In this document: in pieces, positions 33,485 through 44,281 of the stretch
Layout: the number at the start of each line of letters is the position of its first letter
Position numbering within the stretch: the first letter of the stretch is position 1
Source of the DNA: Streptomyces sp. 135
Lineage (GTDB): Bacteria > Actinomycetota > Actinomycetes > Streptomycetales > Streptomycetaceae
Assembly (NCBI RefSeq): GCF_020026305.1
Contig: NZ_CP075691.1
Span: 4,898,001-4,962,000, forward strand
Direction of reading: 5' to 3'
DNA: 64,000 nucleotides
Translations under genes and position numbers: made by a program
Notes under the pieces: generated by a model
Database searches by the model: none
Seen by the model: the letters and a program-made list of their open reading frames with translations, nothing else
Told to the model about the DNA's origin: nothing

Positions 33485-34872
33485 TGCACACCGTGGTGCC
33501 GCTTGCGGCGGAAGACCTGTCCATGTTCGGCCGTGACCCGTGGTGGCTGGTCGCCGTCAAGGCGGTCTTCTGCTTCGCGTTCCTGATGGTGACGGTGCTC
33601 TTCTCCATCGTGTGGGAGCGCAAGGTCGTCGCCTGGATGCAGCTGCGCATCGGCCCCAACCGGCACGGCCCCTGGGGCATGCTCCAGTCCCTCGCCGACG
33701 GCATCAAGCTGATGCTCAAGGAAGACGTGATCGTCAAGCGCGCGGACAAGGTGGTCTACGTCCTTGCCCCGATCGTCGCGGCGATCCCGGCCTTCATGGC
33801 GATCGCGGTGATCCCCTTCGGGCCCGCGGGCAACGAAGTCTCGATCTTCGGCCAGCGCACCACGATGCAGCTCACCGACCTGCCGATCGCGATGCTCTAC
33901 ATCCTCGCGGTCGCCTCCGTCGGCATCTACGGCATCGTGCTGGCGGGCTGGAGTTCCGGATCCACCTATCCGCTCCTCGGAGGCTTGCGCTCCTGCGCGC
34001 AGATGATCTCGTACGAGATCGCGATGGGCGCGGCGTTCGCCTCCGTGTTCCTCTACTCCGGGTCTATGTCGACCTCGGCGATCGTGGAGGCGCAGGCGGA
34101 CCGCTGGTACGTACTGCTGCTGCCGGTCTCGTTCCTGATCTACATCGTGACGATGATCGGTGAGACCAACCGCGCGCCGTTCGACATGCCGGAGTCCGAG
34201 GGCGACCTCGTCGGCGGCTTCAACACCGAGTACTCCTCCATCAAGTTCGCGATGTTCATGCTCGCCGAGTACGTCAACATGGTCACCGTCTCGGCGGTCT
34301 CGGTCACGCTCTTCCTGGGCGGCTGGCGGGCCCCGTACCCGGTCAGCGCCTTCTGGGAGGGCGCGAACCACGGCTGGTGGCCGATGCTCTGGTTCGTGAT
34401 CAAGGTCCAGCTGCTGCTGTTCTTCTTCATCTGGCTGCGCGGCACGCTGCCCCGCGTGCGCTACGACCAGCTGATGAAGCTCGGCTGGAAGGTCCTCATC
34501 CCGGTCTCGGTCCTGTGGCTGATGCTCGTCGCCACGGTCAGGGCCATGCGGAACGAGAACTACGACTTCACCTCGATCGTGCTCTACGTGGCCGGTGGGG
34601 TCATCGCGCTGCTGTTGCTCTCCGTGGTCGTCGACATCTTCCGCGACAAGCGGGAGAAGGAGGCCGCCGCAGAGGAGAAGCCGGTCGCCTTCGACCCGAT
34701 GGCGGGCGGATTCCCCGTGCCACCGCTGCCCGGGCAGAGCCTGCCGCCCGTTCCGCGCCGGCGTCCGCGCCAGGAGCGGGAGCTGATTGTCAGTGGTGGG
34801 CCGGATACTCAAAGTGACGGAACGCGAAGTGGCGGAACCCGAAGTGACGGAAAGGAGGCGTCCGATGGCTGA
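33484..34872 (+). CDS. nuoH: NADH-quinone oxidoreductase subunit H
   Basis: 462 residues. ATG 33484 is preferred to GTG 33481 because GGAGGTG lies 8 nt upstream. Eight or nine membrane helices; RIGPNRHGPWGMLQSLADGI, the acidic loop around TMIGETNRAPFDMPESEGDL, and EYSSIKFAMFMLAEYVNM are NuoH hallmarks lining the quinone chamber. The last 60 residues are a hydrophilic extension. Its end is encoded by a 15-bp tandem repeat and overlaps nuoI by 8 bases. Confidence 0.95.
   Translation: MHTVVPLAAEDLSMFGRDPWWLVAVKAVFCFAFLMVTVLFSIVWERKVVAWMQLRIGPNRHGPWGMLQSLADGIKLMLKEDVIVKRADKVVYVLAPIVAAIPAFMAIAVIPFGPAGNEVSIFGQRTTMQLTDLPIAMLYILAVASVGIYGIVLAGWSSGSTYPLLGGLRSCAQMISYEIAMGAAFASVFLYSGSMSTSAIVEAQADRWYVLLLPVSFLIYIVTMIGETNRAPFDMPESEGDLVGGFNTEYSSIKFAMFMLAEYVNMVTVSAVSVTLFLGGWRAPYPVSAFWEGANHGWWPMLWFVIKVQLLLFFFIWLRGTLPRVRYDQLMKLGWKVLIPVSVLWLMLVATVRAMRNENYDFTSIVLYVAGGVIALLLLSVVVDIFRDKREKEAAAEEKPVAFDPMAGGFPVPPLPGQSLPPVPRRRPRQERELIVSGGPDTQSDGTRSGGTRSDGKEASDG
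34812..34856 (+). repeat. 15-bp tandem repeat at the nuoH/nuoI junction
   Basis: AAGTGACGGAACGCG, AAGTGGCGGAACCCG and AAGTGACGGAAAGGA lie at 34812, 34827 and 34842. They encode the SDGTRSGGTRSDG tail of NuoH. The last copy runs into AAAGGAGG, the ribosome site of nuoI, so the repeat may have grown without breaking either frame. Confidence 0.7.
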
Positions 34873-35626
34873 GTCGAACAACGAATCACCGGCATCGCCG
34901 GAGTCACCCCACGAGTCGAACCAATCGAAGCAGGGGTTCCAGAACCCCGTCGCGGGCTTCGGCGTGACCTTCAAGGCCATGTTCAAGAAGCGGCTCACCG
35001 AGCAGTATCCGGAGCAGCAGAAGACCACAGCTCCCCGCTTCCACGGCAGGCACCAGCTGAACCGCCATCCGGACGGCCTGGAGAAGTGCGTCGGCTGTGA
35101 GCTCTGCGCCTGGGCCTGCCCCGCGGACGCCATCTACGTGGAGGGCGCGGACAACACCGAAGAGGAGCGTTACTCCCCCGGCGAGCGGTACGGCCGCGTC
35201 TACCAGATCAACTACGCCCGCTGCATCCTGTGCGGGCTGTGCATCGAGGCGTGCCCCACGCGCGCGCTGACGATGACGAACGAGTTCGAGCTGGCCGACA
35301 GCACCCGCGAGAGCCTCATCTACACCAAGGAGCAGCTGCTCGCCGGGCTGGAGGAGGGCATGGTCGAGACCCCGCACTCGATCTTCCCGGGCATGGACGA
35401 GCAGGACTACTACCGGGGCCTGGTCACGGAGGCCGCTCCCGGGACGGTTCCCCAGGTGGCCCGCTCCAAGGGTGAGACGCCTCAGGAGGCGTCCTCCGAC
35501 TTCGGGCCCGGCGAACCGGCTTCCGAGAAGGTGGTCGCCGGAGCGGCCACCGGGACGGCGGCCGGCGAATCGGCCACGGGGGAAGCGTCGGTCGACCCGG
35601 CCTCCGGGAAGGCGGCCGGCCGATGA
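34865..35626 (+). CDS. nuoI: NADH-quinone oxidoreductase subunit I
   Basis: 253 residues from ATG 34865, which has a strong AAAGGAGG site; the frame is open further upstream but only inside nuoH. Two 4Fe-4S ligand sets (CVGCELCAWACP and CILCGLCIEACP) identify the TYKY/23-kDa subunit carrying clusters N6a and N6b. The N-terminus has a Ser/Glu-rich stretch, and the last 60 residues are Ala/Gly/Ser-rich (TGTAAGESATGEASVDPA), probably disordered. Confidence 0.95.
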   Translation: MAESNNESPASPESPHESNQSKQGFQNPVAGFGVTFKAMFKKRLTEQYPEQQKTTAPRFHGRHQLNRHPDGLEKCVGCELCAWACPADAIYVEGADNTEEERYSPGERYGRVYQINYARCILCGLCIEACPTRALTMTNEFELADSTRESLIYTKEQLLAGLEEGMVETPHSIFPGMDEQDYYRGLVTEAAPGTVPQVARSKGETPQEASSDFGPGEPASEKVVAGAATGTAAGESATGEASVDPASGKAAGR

Positions 35627-36462
35627 CGCAGCTCGCCGCCTACACCACCTCCACCGGCGAGGCCATCCAGTTCTGGGTGCTCGGCACGGTCGCCGTGATC
35701 GGCGCCCTGTGCACGATCCTCATGAAGAAGGCCGTGCACAGCGCGCTCTGCCTCGCCGGGACCATGATCATCCTCGCGGTGTTCTACCTCGCCAACGGCG
35801 CGTACTTCCTGGGCGTCGTCCAGATCGTCGTCTACACAGGCGCGATCATGATGCTCTTCCTCTTCGTGGTCATGCTCGTCGGTGTCACCGCCGCCGACTC
35901 CCTGAAGGAGACCATCAAGGGGCAGCGCTGGCTGGCCCTGCTCTGCGGTCTCGGCTTCGCGGTGCTGCTCTTCGCGGGCATCGGGAACGCCTCGGTGCGG
36001 GAGTTCAACGGCCTCGGCAAGGCGAACGCCGGTGGAAACGTGGAGGGCCTCGCGACCCTCATCTTCACCAAGTACGTCTTCGCCTTCGAGATCACCGGCG
36101 CCCTGCTCATCACCGCCACGGTCGGCGCGATGGTGCTCACCCACCGGGAGCGCACGGAGCGCGCCAAGACCCAGCGCGAGCGGTCCGAGGAGCGCGTGCG
36201 CAAGGGCAAGCACCTGCCGCCCCTGCCGGCCCCGGGTGTGTACGCCCGGCACAACGCCGTGGACATCGCGGGCCTGCTGCCCGACGGCACCCCGTCGGAG
36301 CTCACGGTCAACAAGACGCTGCGCGAGCGCGGCCAGATCCGCGACGTGTCGGCCGAGGCCCTGGACGACCTGCGGGCGCTGGAGCAGCGCTCCGCCGACC
36401 GTCTGGAGCGGCCGGACCTGCGCGGCACCGACATCGGGCGGACCGAGGAGGCGTCGAAGTGA
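35623..36462 (+). CDS. nuoJ: NADH-quinone oxidoreductase subunit J
   Basis: 279 residues; ATGA overlap with nuoI. Five membrane helices with VYTGAIMMLFLFVVMLVGVT (the helix carrying the pi-bulge seen in Complex I structures) and YVFAFEITGALLITATVGAM. The C-terminal 95 residues form a charged cytoplasmic extension (RTERAKTQRERSEERVRKGK) not present in E. coli. Confidence 0.94.
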   Translation: MTQLAAYTTSTGEAIQFWVLGTVAVIGALCTILMKKAVHSALCLAGTMIILAVFYLANGAYFLGVVQIVVYTGAIMMLFLFVVMLVGVTAADSLKETIKGQRWLALLCGLGFAVLLFAGIGNASVREFNGLGKANAGGNVEGLATLIFTKYVFAFEITGALLITATVGAMVLTHRERTERAKTQRERSEERVRKGKHLPPLPAPGVYARHNAVDIAGLLPDGTPSELTVNKTLRERGQIRDVSAEALDDLRALEQRSADRLERPDLRGTDIGRTEEASK

Positions 36463-36758
36463 ACCCCGTCAACTACCTCTACCTGGCCGCCCTGTTGTTC
36501 GCGATCGGCGCGACCGGCGTGCTCATCAGGCGCAACGCCATCGTGGTGTTCATGTGCATCGAGCTCATGCTCAACGCCTGCAACCTCGCGCTCGTGGCCT
36601 TCTCCCGGATGCACGGCAACCTCGACGGCCAGATCATCGCCTTCTTCACGATGGTCGTCGCCGCCGCGGAGGTCGTGGTCGGGCTGGCGATCATCGTGTC
36701 GCTGTTCCGTTCCCGCCACTCGGCCTCGGTCGACGACGCCAGCCTGATGAAGCTGTGA
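36459..36758 (+). CDS. nuoK: NADH-quinone oxidoreductase subunit K
   Basis: 99 residues from GTG 36459 (GTGA overlap with nuoJ). Three helices; the two membrane glutamates needed for proton movement are seen in FMCIELMLNACNLAL and TMVVAAAEVVVGLAI. Length is exactly typical. Confidence 0.95.
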   Translation: MNPVNYLYLAALLFAIGATGVLIRRNAIVVFMCIELMLNACNLALVAFSRMHGNLDGQIIAFFTMVVAAAEVVVGLAIIVSLFRSRHSASVDDASLMKL

Positions 36759-36768
36759 GGGGCTGAAA

Positions 36769-38724
36769 GTGGAGAACCTGATCGCGCTGCTCGTCGCGGC
36801 GCCTCTGCTCGGAGCGGCCGTACTGCTGTGCGGCGGGCGGGCGTTGGACCGCGCGGGCCACTGGCTCGGCACGCTGCTCGCGGCCGCCTCCTTCGTCATC
36901 GCCGTGGTGCTCTTCACCGACATGCTGGGCAAGGGCGCCGAGGAGCGCACCCTGTCGCAGCACCTGTTCAGCTGGATCCCCGTCGAGGGCTTCCAGGCGG
37001 ACGTCGCCTTCCAGCTCGACCAGCTGTCGATGACGTTCGTCCTGCTGATCTCCGGTGTCGGCACCCTGATCCATGTCTACTCCATCGGGTACATGGAGCA
37101 CGACGAGCGCCGCCGCCGCTTCTTCGGCTACCTGAACCTCTTCCTCGCGGCGATGCTCCTCCTCGTCCTCGCCGACAATTACCTCCTGCTGTACGTCGGC
37201 TGGGAGGGCGTCGGCCTCGCCTCGTACCTCCTGATCGGCTTCTGGCAGCACAAGCCCAGCGCGGCGACCGCCGCGAAGAAGGCCTTCCTGGTCAACCGGG
37301 TCGGCGACATGGGCCTGTCGATCGCGATCATGCTGATGTTCACCACCTTCGGGACGTTCGCCTTCGGGCCCGTCCTGGAGGCGACGGGCGAGACCAGCGA
37401 GGGCAAGCTCACCGCCATCGGCCTGATGCTGCTGCTCGCCGCGTGCGGCAAGTCCGCGCAGGTGCCGCTCCAGTCCTGGCTCGGTGACGCGATGGAGGGC
37501 CCGACCCCGGTCTCGGCCCTGATCCACGCCGCCACGATGGTGACCGCCGGCGTCTACTTGATCGTCCGCTCCGGAGCGATCTTCAACGGCGCGCCGGACG
37601 CCCAGCTCGTCGTCACGATCGTCGGAGCGGTCACGCTCCTGTTCGGTGCGATCGTCGGTTGCGCGAAGGACGACATCAAGAAGGCCCTCGCCGGCTCGAC
37701 GATGTCCCAGATCGGCTACATGATCCTCGCCGCGGGCCTCGGCCCCATCGGCTACGTCTTCGCGATCATGCACCTGGTGACGCACGGCTTCTTCAAGGCC
37801 GGGCTCTTCCTGGGAGCCGGTTCGGTCATGCACGGCATGAACGACGAGGTCGACATGAGGAAGTACGGCGGCCTCAGGAAGTACATGCCGGTCACCTTCG
37901 TGACGTTCGGCCTCGGTTATCTGGCCATCATCGGCTTCCCCGGTCTTTCGGGCTTCTTCTCCAAGGACAAGATCATCGAGGCTGCCTTCGCCAAGGGCGG
38001 CGCGGAGGGCTGGATCCTCGGCTCGGTGGCGCTCCTGGGCGCGGCCGTCACCGCGTACTACATGACGCGCGTGATGATTATGACCTTCTTCGGAGAGGAG
38101 CGGTGGCGCAACCGCCCGACCGCCTCCCCGGACCAGCCGGACGTGGAGCCCGCCGCCGAGACGCACGGGGCGCACGGGGTGCACGATGAACCGCACCCGC
38201 ACGAGTCGCCGAAGTCCATGACGATCCCGATGGTCGTGCTCGCCTTCGGGTCGGTCTTCGCGGGCGGCTTCTTCAGCATCGGTGACCGCTTCATGCACTG
38301 GCTGGAGCCGGTCACCCACCACGACCACGGGAACTCCCCGCTGAGCGCCGCCACGGTCACGGGCGCCACCATGGTGGTCCTCGTCATCGGCGTCGCCCTG
38401 GCCTACGTCCAGTACGGGCGCCGGCCGGTCCCGGTCACCGCCCCGCGCGGCTCGCTGGTCACCAGGGCCGCCCGCCGCGACCTCCTCCAGGACGACTTCA
38501 ACCACGTCGTCCTGGTGCGCGGCGGCGAGCACCTCACGCGGTCCCTGGTCTACGTCGACCACAGCCTGGTCGACGGTGTCGTCAACGGCACGGCGGCCTC
38601 CATGGGCGGCCTCTCCGGGCGCCTGCGCAAACTGCAGAACGGCTACGCCCGCTCCTACGCGGTCTCGATGTTCGGCGGCGCTGCGGTGCTCATCGCCGCG
38701 ACCCTGCTGATGAGGGCGGTCTGA
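36769..38724 (+). CDS. nuoL: NADH-quinone oxidoreductase subunit L
   Basis: 651 residues, GTG start with GAGGGG upstream. It is an antiporter-like subunit with VGWEGVGLASYLLIGFWQHK (conserved Glu) and AGSTMSQIGYMILAAGLGPI, plus the long C-terminal lateral helix expected for NuoL. A His/Glu-rich loop (ETHGAHGVHDEPHPHESPKS) between later helices is a local insertion. It forms the far end of the membrane arm. Confidence 0.95.
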   Translation: MENLIALLVAAPLLGAAVLLCGGRALDRAGHWLGTLLAAASFVIAVVLFTDMLGKGAEERTLSQHLFSWIPVEGFQADVAFQLDQLSMTFVLLISGVGTLIHVYSIGYMEHDERRRRFFGYLNLFLAAMLLLVLADNYLLLYVGWEGVGLASYLLIGFWQHKPSAATAAKKAFLVNRVGDMGLSIAIMLMFTTFGTFAFGPVLEATGETSEGKLTAIGLMLLLAACGKSAQVPLQSWLGDAMEGPTPVSALIHAATMVTAGVYLIVRSGAIFNGAPDAQLVVTIVGAVTLLFGAIVGCAKDDIKKALAGSTMSQIGYMILAAGLGPIGYVFAIMHLVTHGFFKAGLFLGAGSVMHGMNDEVDMRKYGGLRKYMPVTFVTFGLGYLAIIGFPGLSGFFSKDKIIEAAFAKGGAEGWILGSVALLGAAVTAYYMTRVMIMTFFGEERWRNRPTASPDQPDVEPAAETHGAHGVHDEPHPHESPKSMTIPMVVLAFGSVFAGGFFSIGDRFMHWLEPVTHHDHGNSPLSAATVTGATMVVLVIGVALAYVQYGRRPVPVTAPRGSLVTRAARRDLLQDDFNHVVLVRGGEHLTRSLVYVDHSLVDGVVNGTAASMGGLSGRLRKLQNGYARSYAVSMFGGAAVLIAATLLMRAV

Positions 38725-38729
38725 TACCG

Positions 38730-40343
38730 ATGTCCTTTCCTCTGCTGACAGCGACGGCGGCCCTGCCCGCGGTCGGTGCGATCCTCACGGCGGCCGTCCC
38801 GGCCGCCCGGCGGACCGCCGCCAAGTGGCTCGCGCTGCTCGTCTCGCTCGCCACGCTCGCGCTCGCCGTGACCGTGCTCGTGCGGTTCGACCCGGACGGA
38901 GACCGCTATCAACTCACCGAGTCCCGCGCGTGGATCGCGGACTTCGGGGTGCGGTACGAACTGGGGGTCGACGGCATCGGCGTCGCCCTCATCGGACTGA
39001 CCGCGCTGCTGATCCCGTTCATCATCCTGGCGGGCTGGCACGACGCCGACCCTTCCCCAAGCTCTCAACTTCGTTCGAGCAGGGGAGGCCCCAGTGAGAC
39101 GAAAGCCCCCTACAAATGGCGGCCCACCCAGGCCTTCTTCGCCCTGATCCTGGCCGTCGAGGCGATGGTGATCATCTCCTTCGAGGCCACCGACGTCTTC
39201 CTCTTCTACATCTTCTTCGAAGCCATGCTCATCCCGATGTACTTCCTCATCGGCGGCTTCGGGGACCGCGCCCACGCGGGCAGCGACGAGAACGCGTCGG
39301 CGCAGCGCAGCTACGCGGCCGTGAAGTTCCTCCTCTACAACCTCGTCGGCGGCCTCATCATGCTGGCCGCGGTCATCGGGCTCTACGTGGTCGCGGGGAA
39401 CTTCTCGCTCCAGGAGATCGCCGAGGCCCGGGCCAACGGCACGCTGGACATGGCGACCAACACCGAGCGGTGGCTCTTCCTCGGCTTCTTCTTCGCCTTC
39501 GCGGTGAAGGCGCCGCTGTGGCCGCTGCACACCTGGCTGCCGAACGCGATGGGGGAGGCCACGGCCCCCGTCGCCGTACTGATCACGGCAGTGGTCGACA
39601 AGGTCGGCACCTTCGCGATGCTGCGGTTCTGCCTCGGGCTCTTCCCCGAGGCGAGCAAGTGGGCGACGCCGGCCATCCTCGTCCTCGCGCTGATCAGCAT
39701 CATCTACGGCGCGCTGCTCGCGGTCGGCCAGCGCGACATCAAGCGCCTGGTGGCGTACGCGTCGATCTCGCACTTCGGGTTCATCATCCTCGGCATCTTC
39801 GTGATGACCTCGCAGGGCCAGTCCGGCGCGACGCTCTACATGGTCAACCACGGCATCTCGACCGCCGCGCTGATGCTGGTGGCCGGGTTCCTGATCTCGC
39901 GGCGCGGCTCGCGTCTGATCGCCGACTACGGAGGGGTGCAGAAAGTCGCCCCGGTGCTCGCGGGCACCTTCCTGATCGGTGGTCTCGCCACGCTCTCGCT
40001 GCCGGGACTCGCGCCCTTCGTGAGTGAATTCCTGGTCCTGGTCGGCGCGTTCGTGCGCTACCCGGTCGTCGGGATCATCGCGACGGTCGGCATCGTGCTC
40101 GCGGCGCTCTACACCCTCGTCCTCTACCAGCGGACGATGACGGGCCCCGTGAAGCCCGAGGTGTCGGCCATGCCGGACCTGCGGGTGCGGGAGTTGGTCG
40201 TCGTCGCCCCGCTGATCGCGCTCCTGATCGGCCTCGGGGTCTATCCGAAGCCGCTCACCGAGCTGGTGAACCCGGCGGTCGAGCACACCATGTCCGACGT
40301 CCAGAAGAAGGACCCCGAGCCCGAGGTGGAGGCGGCCAAGTGA
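38730..40343 (+). CDS. nuoM: NADH-quinone oxidoreductase subunit M
   Basis: 537 residues. Antiporter-like subunit: FYIFFEAMLIPMYFLIGGFG holds the key Glu, and VAYASISHFGFIILGIFVMT and FVSEFLVLVGAFVRYPVVG are conserved. Between helices 3 and 4 it carries an extra hydrophilic stretch, PSPSSQLRSSRGGPSETKAP, encoded by a streptomycete dispersed repeat (see 39051-39095). The extra loop lies outside the membrane and probably does not block function. Confidence 0.94.
   Translation: MSFPLLTATAALPAVGAILTAAVPAARRTAAKWLALLVSLATLALAVTVLVRFDPDGDRYQLTESRAWIADFGVRYELGVDGIGVALIGLTALLIPFIILAGWHDADPSPSSQLRSSRGGPSETKAPYKWRPTQAFFALILAVEAMVIISFEATDVFLFYIFFEAMLIPMYFLIGGFGDRAHAGSDENASAQRSYAAVKFLLYNLVGGLIMLAAVIGLYVVAGNFSLQEIAEARANGTLDMATNTERWLFLGFFFAFAVKAPLWPLHTWLPNAMGEATAPVAVLITAVVDKVGTFAMLRFCLGLFPEASKWATPAILVLALISIIYGALLAVGQRDIKRLVAYASISHFGFIILGIFVMTSQGQSGATLYMVNHGISTAALMLVAGFLISRRGSRLIADYGGVQKVAPVLAGTFLIGGLATLSLPGLAPFVSEFLVLVGAFVRYPVVGIIATVGIVLAALYTLVLYQRTMTGPVKPEVSAMPDLRVRELVVVAPLIALLIGLGVYPKPLTELVNPAVEHTMSDVQKKDPEPEVEAAK
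39051..39095 (+). repeat. Dispersed streptomycete repeat inserted in frame within nuoM
   Basis: CCTTCCCCAAGCTCTCAACT, continuing TCGTTCGAGCAGGGGAGGCC, closely matches from memory a widespread Streptomyces repeat. Its halves pair (CCCC with GGGG, GCTC with GAGC), giving a hairpin. It is translated as about 14 extra residues. Confidence 0.6.
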
Positions 40344-41989
40344 GCGCATCAGCCGTCCACAGCCTGTGGACAATGGCGGCGGATCCGGTCGACAAGATCG
40401 GCGCCCCCAAGATCGAGTATGGGCAGCTGTCGCCGACGTTGATCGTCATCGGCGCCGCCGTCGTCGGAGTGCTCATCGAAGCCTTCGTCCCGCGCAAGTC
40501 CCGTTACTACGTCCAGCTGTTCGTCTCCGTTGTCGCCCTCGCCGCCGCCTTCGCCGCGGTGGTCGGGCTCGCGGCCCGCGGCTTCGGCACGACGAAGGCG
40601 CAGATCGCGGCGATGGGCGCGATCGCGGTCGACGGGCCCGCGCTCTTCCTCCAGGGCACCATCCTGCTCGCCGGGCTCGTCGCCATCTTCACCTTCGCCG
40701 AGCGGCGGCTCGACCCGGTGGCGCACGGCAACCGCGTCGATTCGTTCGTCGCCCAGGCCGGCGCCGTGCCGGGCAGCGAAGGGGAACAGGCCGCCACGAA
40801 GGCCGGGTTCAGCACCACCGAGGTGTTCCCGCTGGCGCTCTTCGCCATCGGCGGCATGCTCGTCTTCCCCGCGGCCAACGACCTCCTGACGTTCTTCATC
40901 GCGCTGGAAGTCTTCTCCCTGCCGCTGTACCTGCTCTGCGCGCTCGCCCGCCGCAAGCGCCTCATGTCGCAGGAAGCCGCCGTCAAGTACTTCCTGCTCG
41001 GCGCCTTCGCCTCCGCGTTCACGCTCTTCGGCATCGCCCTCCTGTACGGGTACGCGGGCTCCGTGTCGTACGCGACGATCGCGAACGTCGTCGAGGGCAA
41101 CGTCACGACCGTGGACCCGGCGCTCGCCGACACCATGGGCAATGACGCGCTGCTCCTGATCGGCGTCGCCATGGTCGTGATGGGCCTGCTCTTCAAGGTG
41201 GGCGCGGTGCCGTTCCACATGTGGACCCCGGACGTGTACCAGGGCGCGCCGACGCCGGTCACCGGCTTCATGGCGGCGGCGACGAAGGTGGCCGCGTTCG
41301 GCGCCCTCCTGCGGCTGCTCTACGTGGTCCTGCCGGGCCTGCGCTGGGACTGGCGGCCGGTCATGTGGGGCATCGCGATCATCACGATGCTGGGCGGCGC
41401 GATCGTCGCGATCACCCAGACCGACATCAAGCGGCTCCTCGCCTACTCGTCCATCGCGCACGCGGGCTTCATCCTGGCCGGTGTGATCGCCACCACTCCG
41501 GACGGCGTCTCCTCCGTCCTCTTCTACCTCGCCGCCTACTCCTTCGTGACGATCGGCGCCTTCGCCGTGGTCACGCTGGTCAGGGACGCGGGGGGCGAGG
41601 CCACGCACCTGTCGAAGTGGGCGGGGCTCGGACGCAGGTCCCCGCTGGTCGCGGCGGTGTTCGCGGTCTTCCTGCTGGCCTTCGCGGGCATTCCGCTGAC
41701 CTCCGGGTTCACCGGGAAGTTCGCGGTGTTCAAGGCGGCCGCGGAGGGCGGCGCGGGCACGCTGGTCGTGGTCGGTGTGCTGTCGTCGGCGATCGCCGCG
41801 TTCTTCTACATCCGCGTGATCGTGCTGATGTTCTTCAGCGAGCCGAAGACGGACGGCCCCACGGTCGCCGTGCCCTCGCCGCTGACGATGACGGCGATCG
41901 GCGTGGGCGTCGCGGTGACGCTGGTGCTCGGTGTGGCCCCGCAGTACTTCCTGGATCTGGCCGGGCAGGCGGGAGTCTTCGTCCGGTAG
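40340..41989 (+). CDS. nuoN: NADH-quinone oxidoreductase subunit N
   Basis: 549 residues from GTG 40340 (overlap with nuoM). Third antiporter-like subunit: FFIALEVFSLPLYLLCALAR carries the conserved Glu, and LLAYSSIAHAGFILAGVIAT and PLTSGFTGKFAVFKAAAEGG follow. It is the last gene of the operon; a strong terminator begins 30 nt after the stop. Confidence 0.95.
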   Translation: MSASAVHSLWTMAADPVDKIGAPKIEYGQLSPTLIVIGAAVVGVLIEAFVPRKSRYYVQLFVSVVALAAAFAAVVGLAARGFGTTKAQIAAMGAIAVDGPALFLQGTILLAGLVAIFTFAERRLDPVAHGNRVDSFVAQAGAVPGSEGEQAATKAGFSTTEVFPLALFAIGGMLVFPAANDLLTFFIALEVFSLPLYLLCALARRKRLMSQEAAVKYFLLGAFASAFTLFGIALLYGYAGSVSYATIANVVEGNVTTVDPALADTMGNDALLLIGVAMVVMGLLFKVGAVPFHMWTPDVYQGAPTPVTGFMAAATKVAAFGALLRLLYVVLPGLRWDWRPVMWGIAIITMLGGAIVAITQTDIKRLLAYSSIAHAGFILAGVIATTPDGVSSVLFYLAAYSFVTIGAFAVVTLVRDAGGEATHLSKWAGLGRRSPLVAAVFAVFLLAFAGIPLTSGFTGKFAVFKAAAEGGAGTLVVVGVLSSAIAAFFYIRVIVLMFFSEPKTDGPTVAVPSPLTMTAIGVGVAVTLVLGVAPQYFLDLAGQAGVFVR

Positions 41990-42019
41990 GCCGCCGTCTT
42001 CGAAGTCGAACATGTGTCG

Positions 42020-42053
42020 CCGCCCGGCATCCCGATCTGGGGATGCCGGGCGG
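42020..42053 (+). terminator. Terminator of the nuo operon
   Basis: A perfect 14-bp stem (CCGCCCGGCATCCC at 42020-42033 with 42040-42053) closes the loop GATCTG, 30 nt after the nuoN stop. A U-tract is absent, as is common in high-GC actinobacteria. Confidence 0.85.
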
Positions 42054-42166
42054 TGGCCTGTGGATAACTTCTCGGGCTGTCGGTGCGGGGCCCTATCGTG
42101 GAGGCAGTGGTCGGGGCAGTGACCGGAGCGGTGACCGAGGCAGGACGTACGGCGGGGGACAGAGCG

Positions 42167-44176
<2,010 letters not shown>

Positions 44177-44281
44177 CGAGGTGACGCGAGGGGGCGACGG
44201 TAGGGGGGCCGGGAAGGGGGCGGCGCGGCTCGCCGTCCACCCGCTCCGGCCCCGCCCCGCCCCCGCTCACCTCACGTCATC

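Noticed and set aside
44177..44281. Terminator between recQ and the fumarylacetoacetase gene
   Set aside because: The stretch is G- and C-rich with some complementarity, but I see no clean stem.
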